Counted from the first letter of the stretch, positions 13,940 through 22,490 are shown. The stretch is DNA of 37,948 nt from an uncultured Bacteroidales bacterium (GCA_903911085.1 CAIWCC010000233.1:1-37948), one strand, 5' to 3'. Notes: generated by a model from the letters alone, not told the origin. Made by a program: numbers and translations.

Positions 13940-14179
13940 AATTTTCAATTCTGAATTTCGTTCTTGCTTTGATTTAACCCGACAACCCACAGAAATAAAC
14001 ACATCCAAGTTATAATATTCTGTTTGATAAGTCTTTACATCAGTTGTAGTTGTCGCAATTTGTGCGACAACTGAAAATCCTTTCAACTCTTTGTCCAACA
14101 CATTGGCAATATGCTTTCCGATGGTTTTAATACCTCTATCAAACAGCAATGCAATTTGTTGCCGATTTAGCCAAACATT
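13940..14179 (-). pseudogene. RhuM N-domain fragment fused upstream of the RhuM gene
   Basis: In frame with the intact gene, this reads ENVWLNRQQIALLFDRGIKT, IGKHIANVLDKELKGFSVVA, QIATTTTDVKTYQTEYYNLD and VFISVGCRVKSKQERNSELK. It is a second copy of the RhuM DNA-binding domain, lacking its beginning and joined to a truncated DUF6804 gene at about 14180. The combined frame could be read as one 384-residue protein with two RhuM domains, but the junction with DUF6804 and the internal start make a remnant more likely. Confidence 0.65.
14047..14073. repeat. Palindrome in RhuM fragment 2
   Basis: Arms AGTTGTCGCA and TGCGACAACT (10 bp) pair exactly around a five-base centre; the flanking T/G pair completes the same 27-bp length as the other two RhuM palindromes. 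Confidence 0.85.
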
Positions 14180-14396
14180 TTCTTTTACTACCCAACGATA
14201 TTTTAAGCAATGGCTGAAACAAAACTGCCAACACAATGTAAACTATCATTTCAGTTTGCCGACCTTCTTTATTGGCTATAAATGCCAATGCTGCAAAACC
14301 TACAAATGCTAACAACCTCACCAACTGATAAAAACCATAAGGCATATCAGCTAAGCAAAGGAAGAGAAGAATAGCTATGATTATTTTAATTGTCAA
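14180..14396 (-). pseudogene. DUF6804 gene truncated by RhuM sequence
   Basis: It encodes TIKIIIAILLFLCLADMPYG, FYQLVRLLAFVGFAALAFIA, NKEGRQTEMIVYIVLAVLFQ and PLLKISLG, the first 70 or so residues of a DUF6804 protein with its membrane helices. The ATG is lost (TTG in its place), and at about 14180 the frame runs into the RhuM fragment. It is a third broken copy of the gene that is intact at 15057-15344. Confidence 0.75.
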
Positions 14397-14427
14397 TTAT
14401 TAATTTTTAATTTTTAATTATTAATTA

Positions 14428-14540
14428 TCAGTAATTACCCCTATCATCACCCCAAATTCACCCTCGGTGCTTACCAAATCTTTTTCAGGACAATACATTC
14501 TTGACACAAAACCATCTAAGTACAAAGCATTCTTGCAACC
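14428..14540 (-). pseudogene. C-terminal end of a DUF2233 gene
   Basis: It reads GCKNALYLDGFVSRMYCPEK then DLVSTEGEFGVMIGVI, followed by a changed tail and stop. This is the same C-terminus as at 11939-12145. It begins exactly where the secreted-protein gene (14542-14946) ends, at the TTAAGGGTTG junction. Confidence 0.75.
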
Positions 14541-14541
14541 C

Positions 14542-14946
14542 TTAATTCTGATCAAATTCCTGTTTTGAAATTTGAACACCTCCAGAAGCTTGTGGTACAT
14601 TAGACTCTTTAATTGTAAATGTCAACGTCATTTCTGAGTAACCTGTTTCATCGTTAACTACTTTAAAGTATTTTCCTTTTCTGTAAATTGGATCTCGACC
14701 ATTTAATGACGCTTTAGATTTTGTAAAATACTGTCCACTTTCTGAGAAATATACAGTGTTTTGACTATAGGCATCTATCATAACTTTTTCATGTAAACTT
14801 GCATTTCGTTTTGAACCACTCATAACTTTCACAGTCATTGTGCGCATTGAATTATTGACAATTGTAAGTTTAGCTTGTGCGAAAGTGAAAGTGCTGAATA
14901 GAACAAGAAATGCCAGAATCGGTATAATTTTAAAGATTGTATTCAT
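14542..14946 (-). CDS. Small secreted protein of unknown family, 134 residues
   Basis: From the ATG (14946) the protein begins MNTIFKIIPILAFLVLFSTF then TFAQAK, a clear Sec signal peptide with an AQA-type cleavage site at about residue 23. The mature part (about 110 residues) is beta-rich, with KLTIVNNSMRTMTVKVMSGS near 25-45 and MTLTFTIKES near 105-115, which suggests a small exported beta-sandwich. I know no family name. A near-identical C-terminus is found at 9855-9942, and the end of a DUF2233 gene is attached directly behind the stop. It has its own upstream gap of about 110 bases but no clear promoter box. Confidence 0.7.
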   Translation of the reverse strand: MNTIFKIIPILAFLVLFSTFTFAQAKLTIVNNSMRTMTVKVMSGSKRNASLHEKVMIDAYSQNTVYFSESGQYFTKSKASLNGRDPIYRKGKYFKVVNDETGYSEMTLTFTIKESNVPQASGGVQISKQEFDQN

Positions 14947-15056
14947 TATAATCACTTAATAGGTTATGCAATTGATTAATAAACTTTTAAACGGCTTACT
15001 CCAAATCATTTGAGTCTTAAAATGTCTTTTGTTTTTAGTTTGTAATTGTCGTTAAT

Positions 15057-15344
15057 CTAGATCTTATTTATTTTTAAACTAACCAACAACCCAACTCCCA
15101 CTATCACATCCACCACATTCCAAAGTTCTCTACCAAGAGATATTTTAAGCAAAGGCTGAAACAAAATAGCCAACACAATGTACATTATCATTTCGGTTTG
15201 ACGACCTTCTTTATTGGCTATTAATGCCAACGCAGCAAAACCTCCCAATGCTAATAATCTCACCAACTGATAAAAAATGTATGGCATATCGGCTAGGCAA
15301 AGGAAGAGTAGAATGGAAAGGATTATTTTGATTTGGGTTTTCAT
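15057..15344 (-). CDS. DUF6804 family membrane protein (intact copy)
   Basis: The 95-residue protein has three or four membrane helices: residues of about 6-25 (IKIILSILLFLCLADM region), 27-43, 52-64 and 72-90, and the conserved IANKEGRQTEM and FQPLLKISLGRELWNVVDV segments of DUF6804. The family is of unknown function and common in Bacteroidota. It starts three bases after the stop of the nucleoside phosphorylase gene, so the two are co-transcribed. Three damaged copies of this gene lie at 14180-14396, 7187-7291 and 5779-5909. This copy is the only complete one in the window. Confidence 0.82.
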   Translation of the reverse strand: MKTQIKIILSILLFLCLADMPYIFYQLVRLLALGGFAALALIANKEGRQTEMIMYIVLAILFQPLLKISLGRELWNVVDVIVGVGLLVSLKINKI

Positions 15345-15347
15345 TTG

Positions 15348-16217
15348 TCAAATTCTTTCTAACACAATTTTTATTAATTCATCAACATATGGTCTATAAT
15401 CTGTATTTGCAGCTTCAATTCTACGATTGGCAATTATGCAACATACAGTCATAGCTTTATGTCCCATTAATTTTGACAAACCTGCAATAGCAGAACCTTC
15501 CATTTCGTAATTCGTAATTTTATATTTACCATATCGGAAGCTCTCAATCTTATCATTTAAGTACTTATCGGCTAAGGGTAATCTGAGTTCTCTGCCTTGT
15601 AGACCATAAAACCCATTTGCCGAAATAGTTACACCGCGTAACATATCATCTCTTCCAATACGGTTGATTAACTCTTCGTCCGCATCTACAACATATGGTG
15701 CTGCTAATTGTGGATTCCATTCTAAATGTTTTTTCATTGCTTCTTCGAAATCTAAATCGCTTACAGAATCACGATCTGCGTAAAAGTTTAACATGCCATC
15801 GAAACCTATAGATTTCTCTGAGATAAGAAAACTGCCCAACGGTAATTCTTTTTGCATACCTCCTGAAGTACCAATTCTCACAACAGTGAGTTGTCTGAAT
15901 TCTGATTTCTCAGTTCGGGATTGTAAGTCTATATTTGACAACGCATCTAATTCATTCATAACAATGTCGATATTGTCAGTTCCGATACCAGTTGATATAA
16001 CTGAAATACGTTTACCTTTATATGACCCTGTAATTGTTCTAAATTCCCGACTTGAAACAGAACATTCTTGTGTGTCAAAATATGAAGCTACCAAAGGTAC
16101 TCTATCAGGATCACCTACTAAGATTACATTATCTGCTAATTGTTCAGGTTTCAGATGCAAGTGGAATATGCTTCCATCGCAATTTATTATTAATTCTGAG
16201 GGTGGAAAGTGTTTCAT
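15348..16217 (-). CDS. Nucleoside phosphorylase (uridine phosphorylase-like)
   Basis: I start at the ATG giving MKHFPPSELIINCDGSIFHL, the usual opening of Bacteroidota uridine phosphorylases; an ATG-like start five codons earlier is possible. The 289-residue PNP_UDP family protein has VILVGDPDRVPLVASYF near 32-48 (phosphate site), VRIGTSGGM near 120-128 and YEMEGSAIAGLSKLMGHKA near 236-254 (nucleoside site, with Met-Glu). It splits nucleosides with phosphate into base and ribose-1-phosphate in the cytoplasm. It follows the Ter cluster after a hairpin and is coupled to the DUF6804 gene. It may belong functionally with the PRTase and HAD genes upstream. Confidence 0.9.
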   Translation of the reverse strand: MKHFPPSELIINCDGSIFHLHLKPEQLADNVILVGDPDRVPLVASYFDTQECSVSSREFRTITGSYKGKRISVISTGIGTDNIDIVMNELDALSNIDLQSRTEKSEFRQLTVVRIGTSGGMQKELPLGSFLISEKSIGFDGMLNFYADRDSVSDLDFEEAMKKHLEWNPQLAAPYVVDADEELINRIGRDDMLRGVTISANGFYGLQGRELRLPLADKYLNDKIESFRYGKYKITNYEMEGSAIAGLSKLMGHKAMTVCCIIANRRIEAANTDYRPYVDELIKIVLERI

Positions 16218-16237
16218 AATAATATTTGTCAAAGTAA

Positions 16238-16285
16238 AACATCTCGCAAAATCAATCTTAAAATAGATTGATCTAGCAAGATGTT
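16238..16285 (-). terminator. Hairpin between P-type ATPase and nucleoside phosphorylase genes
   Basis: Long imperfect arms (AACATCT...ATCAATCT at 16238-16257, AGATTGAT...AGATGTT at 16265-16285) are followed on the minus strand by TTTTACTTT. It probably ends most Ter-cluster transcripts after the ATPase gene; the next gene starts 20 bases later, so partial readthrough is possible. Confidence 0.6.
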
Positions 16286-16299
16286 ATATCAATTAAATG

Positions 16300-18990
16300 T
16301 TATTTCTTTCTAAACAATCGAATAATTTCACCAATCCATAATACAACTGAGGTACTTCCAATTATTATAAACCAATCATTCAATTTTAGTGGAACTACAT
16401 TAAACATTTCTCCACCTATAGTTACAATCACCCATTGACCTGCTAGAATTACAGCTGCTATTGCAATAAATCCAGTACTGTTCTTCAAATTAGCAAAAGC
16501 AGATTTTCCTGTCATAAATGCTTTTGCATTAAACATATTCCAGAATTGAAGTATTACAAAAATGGTAAAGAATAGCGATAGTTCATAAGGAGATAAACCA
16601 TTGCCAATACTGAAATTAAAATAGTTAGCAAAGTATTCTGCCAATGAAAAATCATTTAGCGAAGTTATATCTGCATGTTTAAAATATTGAACAAAGCCTA
16701 AGAGTAGAATCACAAAGATTACACCAACTCCAAGGATACTTTTCCACATAGCATTGCTGATTATAAAATCTGTTGTTTTACGCGGTTTATCTTTCATTAC
16801 TTTTTCACTTGGCGGTAGCGAAGCCAATGCCAATGCAGCAAATGTATCCATTATCAGATTTACCCACAACATTTGAGTTACTGTTAATGGTGATTCAGTA
16901 CCTAAAAATGCACCAATCAATACAATAATACATGCAGCTACATTGATAGTCATTTGGAAAAGAATAAATCGCTGGATATTCTGATAAAGTGAACGACCCC
17001 ACATTACAGCTCTCGAAATACTACTAAATGAGTTATCAATAATTGTAATATCACTTGCTTCTTTTGCTACTGATGTACCATCACCCATAGAAAGTCCAAC
17101 CTGAGCAGCATTTAAAGCTGGTGCATCATTTGTACCATCTCCAGTTACAGCAACAACCTGACCCTTTTGTTGCAACAATTGAACTAAACGTTGTTTATCC
17201 ATTGGTCTTGCACGTGAAATAATTTTCAAGTCCAAAACTCTCTCTAAGAGTTGTTTATCTGTAAGCGATGCAAATTCTGCACCTGTAATATGATTTAGCT
17301 CTGATTCATTTTGACCCCAAAGCCCTATTTGACGACCAATTTCTTTTGCCGTATTTGGAGTATCGCCCGTTACAATTTTTACATTTATCCCTGCATTTAA
17401 GCACTCTTCAATAGCCATAGGCACTTCAGCCCTTACTGGGTCTGAAATAGCCACATAACCATCAAATGTCAATTTAACGATACTTTGATTCAATTTGCCA
17501 TCTTTAAAGCATTCAACATCCTCATCTATTTGCATGGATGCAAAACCTAAGGTTCTCATTGCTTTATTTTGAAATTCTATAAGCTTTGAGTGTATAATTT
17601 CTTTTCCTTCAGGTAAAATTTGACATAAATCAACTAGAATCTCTGGTGCTCCTTTTACATATAGTATTTTTTTATTTAAGACTGCTGAATTAACTATTGT
17701 TGCCATATACTTTCTTTCAGTAGAGAATGTAAGTTGCTCAATAATCTCAGCATCTTCTCTTAAAGGAAGATAATTTACACCTTGCCCATGCAACCACAAC
17801 AATAATGCACCTTCGGTCGGATTACCCAGAGCTTTGATTTTTGCCGAGTCTGAATAATCAATATATGCGGTAGAATTAACTGAAATTGCCTCTTTAATTA
17901 AATCAGAAATACCATTACTTTTATAAAATTGAGCTTCATACACTTTCATTTGGTTTTGAGTAAGAGTACCTGTCTTATCAGAACAAATTACTGTGGCTGC
18001 ACCCATCGTTTCACATGCATGCATTTTTCGAACTAGATTATTAGTAGAAAGCATTCTTTTCATACTCAATGCCAAGCTTAAAGTAACACTCATTGGTAAT
18101 CCTTCAGGAACTGCTACAACAATTACTGTTACAGCTATCATTACTGTTTGTAACAAAAATCCACCAAATAAAATCCAGTCAAAAGACTCAGTTAAACCAG
18201 CAAAATACCATATTAAGCGACCAATAATTATAAGTATAGCAATGCCATAACTAACTTTTGTAATTAAATCAGCCAATTTATCTAATTGTTGATTAAGTGG
18301 CGTTTCAATACTATTATCAATTTGTGCTCCTTCGAATACCTTACCGTAATCTGATGCATCGCCAACTTTATTAACCTGCATAATCCCATGGCCGTCAACA
18401 ACTGAAGTTCCTTTAAGAACATAATTTGATGGATAAGTTGCTTCTGAATTAAAGTCGGCTAGATTTATGGTTTTTTTAGCAACTGGTTCACCTGTAAGCG
18501 TTGATTCATTCACTTGCAAAGAGACTGCATCTAGCAATTCACCATCAGCAGGTATTTCCTCACCTGTTTCAAGAATTACAATATCACCAACTACAACGTC
18601 TTTTTTAGTTACCTGACATACGTTTTCATTACGAATAACTTTTACTAAAGTATCATCATTTACCTTATTAAGTATTTCAAATTTAGCATTGGCACTTTGC
18701 TCAAACAAAAAACCAATTACTGTTGCCAATAATACAGCAATCAAAATACCCACAGGTTCAAGAAATGCACTTAAACCAGCATTACCAGTAAAAAACTCGT
18801 AAATTGAGACACCTAATGAAAGAAACAGAGCGACTAATAAAATAATTATTATCGGATCTTTAAACTTCTCTAAAAACTCAACCCACCAAGGATCTTTTTC
18901 TTTTGGTGTTAATACATTTGCGCCAAACTTAGCCCTACTTTCAAGTACTTGCTGGTCAGTTAAACCTGTAAAATGCTTTTTGTGTTCCAT
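16300..18990 (-). CDS. P-type Ca2+-transporting ATPase (PMCA-type)
   Basis: The 896-residue protein has all P-type ATPase signatures: actuator loop LTGEP (165-169, Glu168), PEGL in the fourth membrane helix (295-298), phosphorylation motif DKTGTLT (Asp338), KGAPE in the nucleotide domain, TGDT, and TGDGTNDAPAL in the hinge. QMLWVNLIMDTFAALALA in the sixth helix is typical of Ca2+ pumps (P2A/P2B). The N-terminus (1-40) is the cation-ATPase N domain. It would export Ca2+ (or a related cation) across the inner membrane. It is the last gene before the terminator of the Ter cluster, 28 bases after the PRTase-like gene; TerD proteins bind Ca2+, so the pairing makes sense. Confidence 0.95.
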   Translation of the reverse strand: MEHKKHFTGLTDQQVLESRAKFGANVLTPKEKDPWWVEFLEKFKDPIIIILLVALFLSLGVSIYEFFTGNAGLSAFLEPVGILIAVLLATVIGFLFEQSANAKFEILNKVNDDTLVKVIRNENVCQVTKKDVVVGDIVILETGEEIPADGELLDAVSLQVNESTLTGEPVAKKTINLADFNSEATYPSNYVLKGTSVVDGHGIMQVNKVGDASDYGKVFEGAQIDNSIETPLNQQLDKLADLITKVSYGIAILIIIGRLIWYFAGLTESFDWILFGGFLLQTVMIAVTVIVVAVPEGLPMSVTLSLALSMKRMLSTNNLVRKMHACETMGAATVICSDKTGTLTQNQMKVYEAQFYKSNGISDLIKEAISVNSTAYIDYSDSAKIKALGNPTEGALLLWLHGQGVNYLPLREDAEIIEQLTFSTERKYMATIVNSAVLNKKILYVKGAPEILVDLCQILPEGKEIIHSKLIEFQNKAMRTLGFASMQIDEDVECFKDGKLNQSIVKLTFDGYVAISDPVRAEVPMAIEECLNAGINVKIVTGDTPNTAKEIGRQIGLWGQNESELNHITGAEFASLTDKQLLERVLDLKIISRARPMDKQRLVQLLQQKGQVVAVTGDGTNDAPALNAAQVGLSMGDGTSVAKEASDITIIDNSFSSISRAVMWGRSLYQNIQRFILFQMTINVAACIIVLIGAFLGTESPLTVTQMLWVNLIMDTFAALALASLPPSEKVMKDKPRKTTDFIISNAMWKSILGVGVIFVILLLGFVQYFKHADITSLNDFSLAEYFANYFNFSIGNGLSPYELSLFFTIFVILQFWNMFNAKAFMTGKSAFANLKNSTGFIAIAAVILAGQWVIVTIGGEMFNVVPLKLNDWFIIIGSTSVVLWIGEIIRLFRKK

Positions 18991-19018
18991 ATTTTTCTAT
19001 TGTGTTAATTTATTAATT

Positions 19019-19888
19019 TCAAATCCTGTTTATTTCAATGTTATTACCAATACATATAAGATTTTCAATTTCTAGCAGATTGGACATATACTCAGGAAAC
19101 TTATAGTACTCATTTCCCAATGCGTTATTGTAGAGTTTATCTATAAAGGAATTACTTTGACATTTAAGAAACTCTACACATTGCTCATGATTAGTATTAA
19201 GAATATATTTCACAATCCTAGTGTTGAATTTAAAATCATCTTGTTTGACTATTAAATTTAAATCTGATATATTCTTTACATACTTATGATTTAAGTAGTT
19301 TTCCACTTTTGGACAAATTGACTCATCGTAAAGTTCTGCATAATAAAGCATATAACAATGATTGTGAATGCCAAAATCATCCAACATTTTAACGATAATG
19401 CGCTCATGTGTTCCGGTTATTTTTATGTCATCAATAAAAATCAATGTTTTGTTTTTTAGCAGTTCAGCATCAATATGAAATTTATCTCCCTTAATAAGAT
19501 TGTATCGTTCTTCAGCATTCATTTCACCATAATCCTCTCGATAAGTTACACTACGATGGATTTTACCTGTTTCAACAGGAGAATATCCATTTTGATACAT
19601 ATATTGATTTAGTTTATCAATAAAATGAACGGTCATAAAATATGATGCAGTAGGAATGTGCGAATAAGCACTTGGATAAACTATAATTGGTTCGCCATCA
19701 TAACTAAATTTGAATTGTTGATTAATAAAACGTTCTGCAAGTGCATAGCCGAATTCGCGAGCAATATCGTTTGATCCAAATTTAAACTTGGAATATTTCT
19801 CAGATGGAAAATCTGAACATTGACTGTCTAAAACCTTAAAAGCGCTGTACTTTTCGATTGTTCTTTTATAAGTATTTTGTAATATCAT
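19019..19888 (-). CDS. Phosphoribosyltransferase-like protein of the Ter cluster
   Basis: The 289-residue protein carries a PRPP-binding-type loop, LIFIDDIKITGTHE (149-162), the acidic pair plus TGT pattern of type I phosphoribosyltransferases. It is preceded by PIIVYPSAYSHIPTASYFM (about 67-85), which fits the first half of the fold. PRTases of this sort, often next to a HAD phosphatase, form the proposed nucleotide-like metabolite module of Ter systems (Anantharaman, Iyer and Aravind). Its start overlaps the end of the HAD gene by 23 bases, which indicates coupled translation. The C-terminal part (about 190-289) is not recognisable. The substrate base is unknown. Confidence 0.8.
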   Translation of the reverse strand: MILQNTYKRTIEKYSAFKVLDSQCSDFPSEKYSKFKFGSNDIAREFGYALAERFINQQFKFSYDGEPIIVYPSAYSHIPTASYFMTVHFIDKLNQYMYQNGYSPVETGKIHRSVTYREDYGEMNAEERYNLIKGDKFHIDAELLKNKTLIFIDDIKITGTHERIIVKMLDDFGIHNHCYMLYYAELYDESICPKVENYLNHKYVKNISDLNLIVKQDDFKFNTRIVKYILNTNHEQCVEFLKCQSNSFIDKLYNNALGNEYYKFPEYMSNLLEIENLICIGNNIEINRI

Positions 19889-20540
19889 TAATTGTGTATT
19901 GTTTGTTATTTATATGTAATGCCTTAAATCCATATTTTAAAGCCCCCTCATAATCTGCTTTATAATTATCTCCAACATGTAATATTTCATTTTTCTGAAA
20001 GTTTATTTGTTTGTAGACTTTATCAAAAAAATCAAACGAAGGTTTTGATGCATTAATCTCATCTGAATAAACAAAAAAATTAAAATAATCGTATATGTTG
20101 AGATTTTTCAGCGTTGAGGAGACTGTATTACCTTCGATAAAACCTGTATTGCTACTTAGATTTAAATCAAAGCCCCTTGCTTTTAAAGTATCTAACATTG
20201 AATGAATTGATGTATTTAAAAATTCTGGTTGATAATTCATAAACAACTTATTACCAGCCATTTTGATTTCAACAAGTAAATCATTATTTATCAATTCGGG
20301 TTTATTACCAAGTTTTAATAGTATCCGTTTGTACATCAATTCTGTTTGCAACTTTTTCCCATTTATTTCATTTATTCTATCACTTACTTTGTCTGTTGTC
20401 TGAACTATTTCAATCACCTCTTGAAGTGAAAACCCATGTGGATTAAATTCTCTTCTTAAAAAATCTGCCCTTTGTTTTTTATACTCTGGATGAGACTTTA
20501 TTAAAGTGAGCCAAAGATCAAAAGAAATATGTTTTATCAT
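19866..20540 (-). CDS. HAD superfamily hydrolase
   Basis: The 224-residue protein has HAD motif I as FDLWLTL (Asp8), motif II around LSSNTG (about 128-133), a Lys at ASKPSFDFF (about 163-171) and motif IV GDNYKADYEGA (about 192-202). The second Asp of motif I, the general acid/base in phosphatases, is replaced by Trp10, so it may be a phosphatase with altered catalysis or a related hydrolase. An alpha-helical cap lies at residues of about 15-100. It is translationally coupled to the PRTase-like gene downstream and follows the PrsW gene by four bases. The pair probably makes or recycles a phosphoribosylated compound. Confidence 0.88.
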   Translation of the reverse strand: MIKHISFDLWLTLIKSHPEYKKQRADFLRREFNPHGFSLQEVIEIVQTTDKVSDRINEINGKKLQTELMYKRILLKLGNKPELINNDLLVEIKMAGNKLFMNYQPEFLNTSIHSMLDTLKARGFDLNLSSNTGFIEGNTVSSTLKNLNIYDYFNFFVYSDEINASKPSFDFFDKVYKQINFQKNEILHVGDNYKADYEGALKYGFKALHINNKQYTINDITKYL

Positions 20541-20544
20541 TTTT

Positions 20545-21585
20545 TTATTTTGACAATTTTGATTGATAATTTATGCCTTGCTTTAGATAATTCATTAGTA
20601 AAATGACACTCATTAAAGTTAGAATTAAACCTAATATACTCCATCCAAGCGTATCATATAAACCGTGTAAACTTGCTGGAATAAGGATAGCTAAAAAATA
20701 CAAAGATAGTCTGTACTTTGGATACAAAACTGAAAACGATAAAAAGTAGCTACTTATACCCGCCCAAACTGCATGTAAGAATGGCAAACTTGTCAAACGT
20801 GCAACATTCATAAAAAATGCAGAACTATAATCCAATTTAGAATTAACAGTCATTTGATATTGAACGCCTTCAAAAACACCAAAAGCAATACCAGACATAA
20901 GTCCATAAAAAACTAAACTTTGGGGTATATAAGGTTCTTTTGCTTTCTTGATTAATATTATAATCGGAATAGCCTTAACTAGCTCCTCCCAAAAACCAAC
21001 ACCCAAAATAAACCCAGTAAGCTGATAAAACCAATTGGTACTTTCGGTGAGTGAATAGAAAAAACTGATTATTGGCCATCTAGGTAATTGAAAAATATCC
21101 CAAAGAACAAAGATAATTATCTGTGAACCAAAGAATAATAGTATTGTAGTTTTTGTCTTTACTTGTATAGTTTTGAAAAGATAAAAAAAGAATAAACCCC
21201 ATATAACCGAGAAATATAAAGCAATTGCATAAAATGTAAAAAACTCACCCAGTGAAAAGCGAATAAAAAAAACTGGTAGAAGTCCAATTAACGATAAAAC
21301 TAACAACCGCTTATCTTTTAAAAATTCTTTTCTGGAAAATATATCGTTTGGGATAATTAATTCTCTACCAATATCCTTTATTTGAGACAATAAATTTCCT
21401 TTGTGTTTTACGTTTGGTTTTATTCCAATTTTTGTCAGAAAATAGCCTGCGGTCTGAATATCACTTGTATTAGTTTGCAAAAAGGCTTTATCGCATGATA
21501 ATATTTTGCCATCCTCAATATAGGATTTCAAAACTTGTGGTTCGTAAGGACCAAATTGCTGATTATTTCTAACTATATAAATCAT
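20545..21585 (-). CDS. PrsW-type intramembrane glutamic protease with GYF-like N-domain
   Basis: Residues 1-45 (IYIVRNNQQFGPYEPQVLKS then YIEDGKIL) form a GYF_2-like domain. From about residue 90 there are at least seven membrane helices. The PrsW motifs are present: EELVK (200-204), FGVFE (235-239) and HGLYD (307-311), with an additional His271 at a helix start. PrsW proteins cleave membrane-bound targets such as anti-sigma factors inside the membrane. In this cluster it could activate the Ter response by processing a membrane component; that is inference. It lies between the zinc-ribbon protein gene (49 bases) and the HAD gene (4 bases). Confidence 0.88.
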   Translation of the reverse strand: MIYIVRNNQQFGPYEPQVLKSYIEDGKILSCDKAFLQTNTSDIQTAGYFLTKIGIKPNVKHKGNLLSQIKDIGRELIIPNDIFSRKEFLKDKRLLVLSLIGLLPVFFIRFSLGEFFTFYAIALYFSVIWGLFFFYLFKTIQVKTKTTILLFFGSQIIIFVLWDIFQLPRWPIISFFYSLTESTNWFYQLTGFILGVGFWEELVKAIPIIILIKKAKEPYIPQSLVFYGLMSGIAFGVFEGVQYQMTVNSKLDYSSAFFMNVARLTSLPFLHAVWAGISSYFLSFSVLYPKYRLSLYFLAILIPASLHGLYDTLGWSILGLILTLMSVILLMNYLKQGINYQSKLSK

Positions 21586-21633
21586 AATGAAAGCTCAATA
21601 ATTCCAAAAATAGTTTGCAAGGAGTGACTCTTG

Positions 21634-22467
21634 CTAAATTGTTTGTAAATTTATTATCAGATTGTATGTGAACCAACTATCCATTCCTTTCAAGAAGAAA
21701 GGTTTTGAAGAAGCTCCGTCTTTTTGAAACCCTACTCCATCGGAATAAGGCTCTATACTTATCAGTTTTTTAAATGGAATTTTCAAGCTTTTTTGTTGGC
21801 AATTGTAGTAAATGGTTTTATCTGTCAAAACAAGAATTCCTCTTCCTATTGATATCATTTGAGTAGTTTCAATTGGACTACCTTTAAAACCACCCACCCG
21901 ATAATAAACTCCCTTCATCACTCTAAAACTCATCCCTTGTGAGCGACCAACAAATTCACGCTTAACTTTCTGTTCCACTAATTCAACATCGCGAAATACC
22001 CAGAGGATTTTCTCGTCTTTACCAATCATAAATGGTAGCGAACCTTGAATGGTAATGGCTGGTGTTGGAATTACCCCATTAAGTACGGATTGTAAAATAT
22101 CAGACTGAACCACTTTTTCAAGTGATTTATTTAAATTTAGCACTTGCTGTGATAAGCCAGTGTATTGTTGAAATCTTGCAACTGTTTTTTTCTCAACATC
22201 TGCTATTATTCCATCATTTAGATAGCGTAATATAGCATCATCGAAAGTGTTCAAATAGATTTGATTTAGTTTCTCCGAATTTATATAACTATCCAATGCT
22301 ATTGATTTAATTTGTTTGTCGATTGTGTAAAAATCAACACCATTAACAAATGCATTCATTAACAATGAATTTAATGCGGAACAACCACCTGTATGTTTTG
22401 CTTCACAATCCGAATGCTTTGATTTAAAAAAGCCTGCATCTTTTTGACAATAAATACAATCACTCAT
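21634..22467 (-). CDS. Zinc-ribbon protein with PH-like C-domain
   Basis: The 277-residue protein opens with a treble-clef-like metal site (CIYCQKDAGFFKSKHSDC, then HTGGC, residues 4-29). A helical middle (about 30-145) follows, then a beta-rich C-domain (about 155-277) with GVYYRVGGFKG, GRGILVLTDKTIYY and LKIPFKKLISIEPYSDGVGF, the pattern of bacterial PH-like/short-chain GRAM-type domains. No membrane segment is seen. The closest genes are the PrsW protease and a membrane protein that also has a PH-like tail. I infer an adaptor at the membrane side of the Ter system; no catalytic motif is visible. Confidence 0.7.
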   Translation of the reverse strand: MSDCIYCQKDAGFFKSKHSDCEAKHTGGCSALNSLLMNAFVNGVDFYTIDKQIKSIALDSYINSEKLNQIYLNTFDDAILRYLNDGIIADVEKKTVARFQQYTGLSQQVLNLNKSLEKVVQSDILQSVLNGVIPTPAITIQGSLPFMIGKDEKILWVFRDVELVEQKVKREFVGRSQGMSFRVMKGVYYRVGGFKGSPIETTQMISIGRGILVLTDKTIYYNCQQKSLKIPFKKLISIEPYSDGVGFQKDGASSKPFFLKGMDSWFTYNLIINLQTI

Positions 22468-22490
22468 AATCTTAATTTTATTTCAATAAG

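Noticed and set aside
15793-16266. Plus-strand 157-codon frame opposite the nucleoside phosphorylase
   Set aside because: Antisense shadow of a gene with firm family motifs.
16300-18990. TerC as the transporter of the cluster
   Set aside because: The protein has clear P-type ATPase motifs (DKTGTLT, TGDGTNDAP) and no TerC-type features; no other TerC-like multi-spanning protein was found.
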